Below, piece by piece: positions 5,860 through 6,489 of a DNA stretch of 6,489 nucleotides. This DNA is from CAYSBA01 sp964429075 [NCBI: uncultured bacterium] (GTDB lineage Bacteria; CAYSBA01). The position numbers and the translations under genes were made by a program. The stretch lies in contig CAYSBA010000078.1 in the NCBI GenBank assembly GCA_964429075.1, positions 1-6,489 of the forward strand. Reading direction: 5' to 3'. The notes under the pieces are model-generated. The model was given only the letters and a program-made list of their open reading frames with translations, searched no databases and was not told the DNA's origin. Position 1 is the stretch's first letter; each line of letters opens with the position of its first letter.

Positions 5860-6489
5860 ATCTAAGATAGGCAGGTGCATCTATATTGCCCTGTCTTACA
5901 ACAGGTTTATCGGGTGAAGTGATTCTGTTCATTACATCAGTATTTATTTCGAGCTGTGCCGGAACTGTTGGTCTTACCACCTTCTCTTCTCTAACAGAAT
6001 TGGATTCCTGCTGGATATGTCTCGTTTCCTCCTGACCAAAACCTGTCGCAATAACTGTTATCTTTACCTCCTCGTGCATTTCCTGTGCAATCCTGTGGCC
6101 ATATATAACAGTGGCATCGTCAGGGACAAGATCATACACAAGAGTGAGTGCTCTGTCGACTTCTCTGATTCCCATATCCTGAGGACCCTGAATATTCACA
6201 AGAAGTCCTTTTGCTCCTTCAATACTTGCATTCTCAATCAAAGGATTATTGATTGCAGCCTCCATTGCCTTAACAGCTCTATCCTCACCTCTTGCTGTAC
6301 CTATACCCATTAGGGCCATACCCTTATTTTCCATTATTGTTTTTACATCAGCAAAATCCACATTTATATGGCCACTATAAGTAATTATATCAGAGATACC
6401 ACTCACTGCATCATAAAGAACCTGATCTACCAGCTTAAAGGCATCCATGATAGGCATGTCATCATCAGCAAGTTCAAGTAATTTTTGAT
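5837..6489 (-). CDS. ftsZ: Cell-division GTPase FtsZ, C-terminal part (5' end outside window)
   Basis: This is the C-terminal portion of FtsZ, the tubulin-like GTPase that forms the division ring. The reading frame stays open through the right edge (…KLLELADDD before the Met at 6457), so that Met is internal and the GTP-binding half lies beyond the window. The T7 synergy loop NVDFADVKT is present at about 6340-6364, with both conserved aspartates that complete the GTPase site of the neighbouring subunit. The conserved C-terminal domain runs through GAKGLLVNI and VTVIATGFG. A short variable linker follows, then the tail peptide IDAPAYLR (5861-5884), a close match to the DxPxFLR peptide that binds FtsA/ZipA-type anchors. 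Tyr replaces the usual Phe. The stop at 5837 lies inside the convergent Fe-S gene. The gene is recognisable beyond reasonable doubt. Confidence 0.96.
   Translation of the reverse strand, partial: QKLLELADDDMPIMDAFKLVDQVLYDAVSGISDIITYSGHINVDFADVKTIMENKGMALMGIGTARGEDRAVKAMEAAINNPLIENASIEGAKGLLVNIQGPQDMGIREVDRALTLVYDLVPDDATVIYGHRIAQEMHEEVKITVIATGFGQEETRHIQQESNSVREEKVVRPTVPAQLEINTDVMNRITSPDKPVVRQGNIDAPAYLRFRSGRDD

Noticed and set aside
6017-6313. Plus-strand 98-codon open frame inside ftsZ
   Set aside because: It is antisense to highly conserved FtsZ sequence, with no recognisable domain or ribosome binding site.
5837-6457. A complete short FtsZ-like protein starting at the Met at 6457
   Set aside because: The frame continues upstream to the window edge with typical FtsZ residues (KLLELADDD), so this is an ordinary FtsZ cut by the window, not a truncated paralog.

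Overview
The window suggests a Gram-negative, moderate-GC bacterium of the deltaproteobacterial/Myxococcota-like sort. The case rests on three things: long secreted proteins built from MopE-type Asp/Cys repeats, TSP3-like calcium-binding repeats, and Cys–transmembrane–basic C-terminal tails like the MYXO-CTERM sorting signal. No exact taxon can be fixed from this sequence alone.

Layout. Positions 1-154 are an AT-rich leader with candidate promoter elements and short palindromes. Four plus-strand genes follow, packed like one operon. Gene 1 (155-1948) is a probable lipoprotein with nine MopE-type repeats and a C-terminal membrane/basic tail. Gene 2 (1941-4562) overlaps it by 8 bp and encodes a von Willebrand factor A (vWA) domain with an intact metal site, six MopE-type repeats, a Cys-rich array, TSP3-like repeats and a MYXO-CTERM-like tail. 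Gene 3 (4537-4749) overlaps gene 2 by 26 bp and encodes a 70-residue HMA (CopZ-like) metal chaperone. Gene 4 (4771-5859) lies in the same frame as gene 3, after one TAG codon and a 21-bp gap, and encodes a two-CCG-domain iron-sulfur protein of the HdrB/GlcF/LutA type. On the minus strand, converging on gene 4 with a 23-bp tail-to-tail overlap, is the C-terminal part of ftsZ (5837-6489). Its GTP-binding N-terminal half lies beyond the window.

How the genes may work together. Genes 1 and 2 share module types and C-terminal signal type, and are translationally coupled. They look like a co-produced pair of envelope-anchored, divalent-cation-dependent surface proteins, probably for adhesion or matrix binding. 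That a cytoplasmic metal chaperone and an Fe-S redox subunit follow in the same packed transcript is the least expected feature. It could mean metal handling coupled to surface metal binding, or merely a run of unrelated genes. The sequence does not decide this. ftsZ is a housekeeping gene on the opposite strand.
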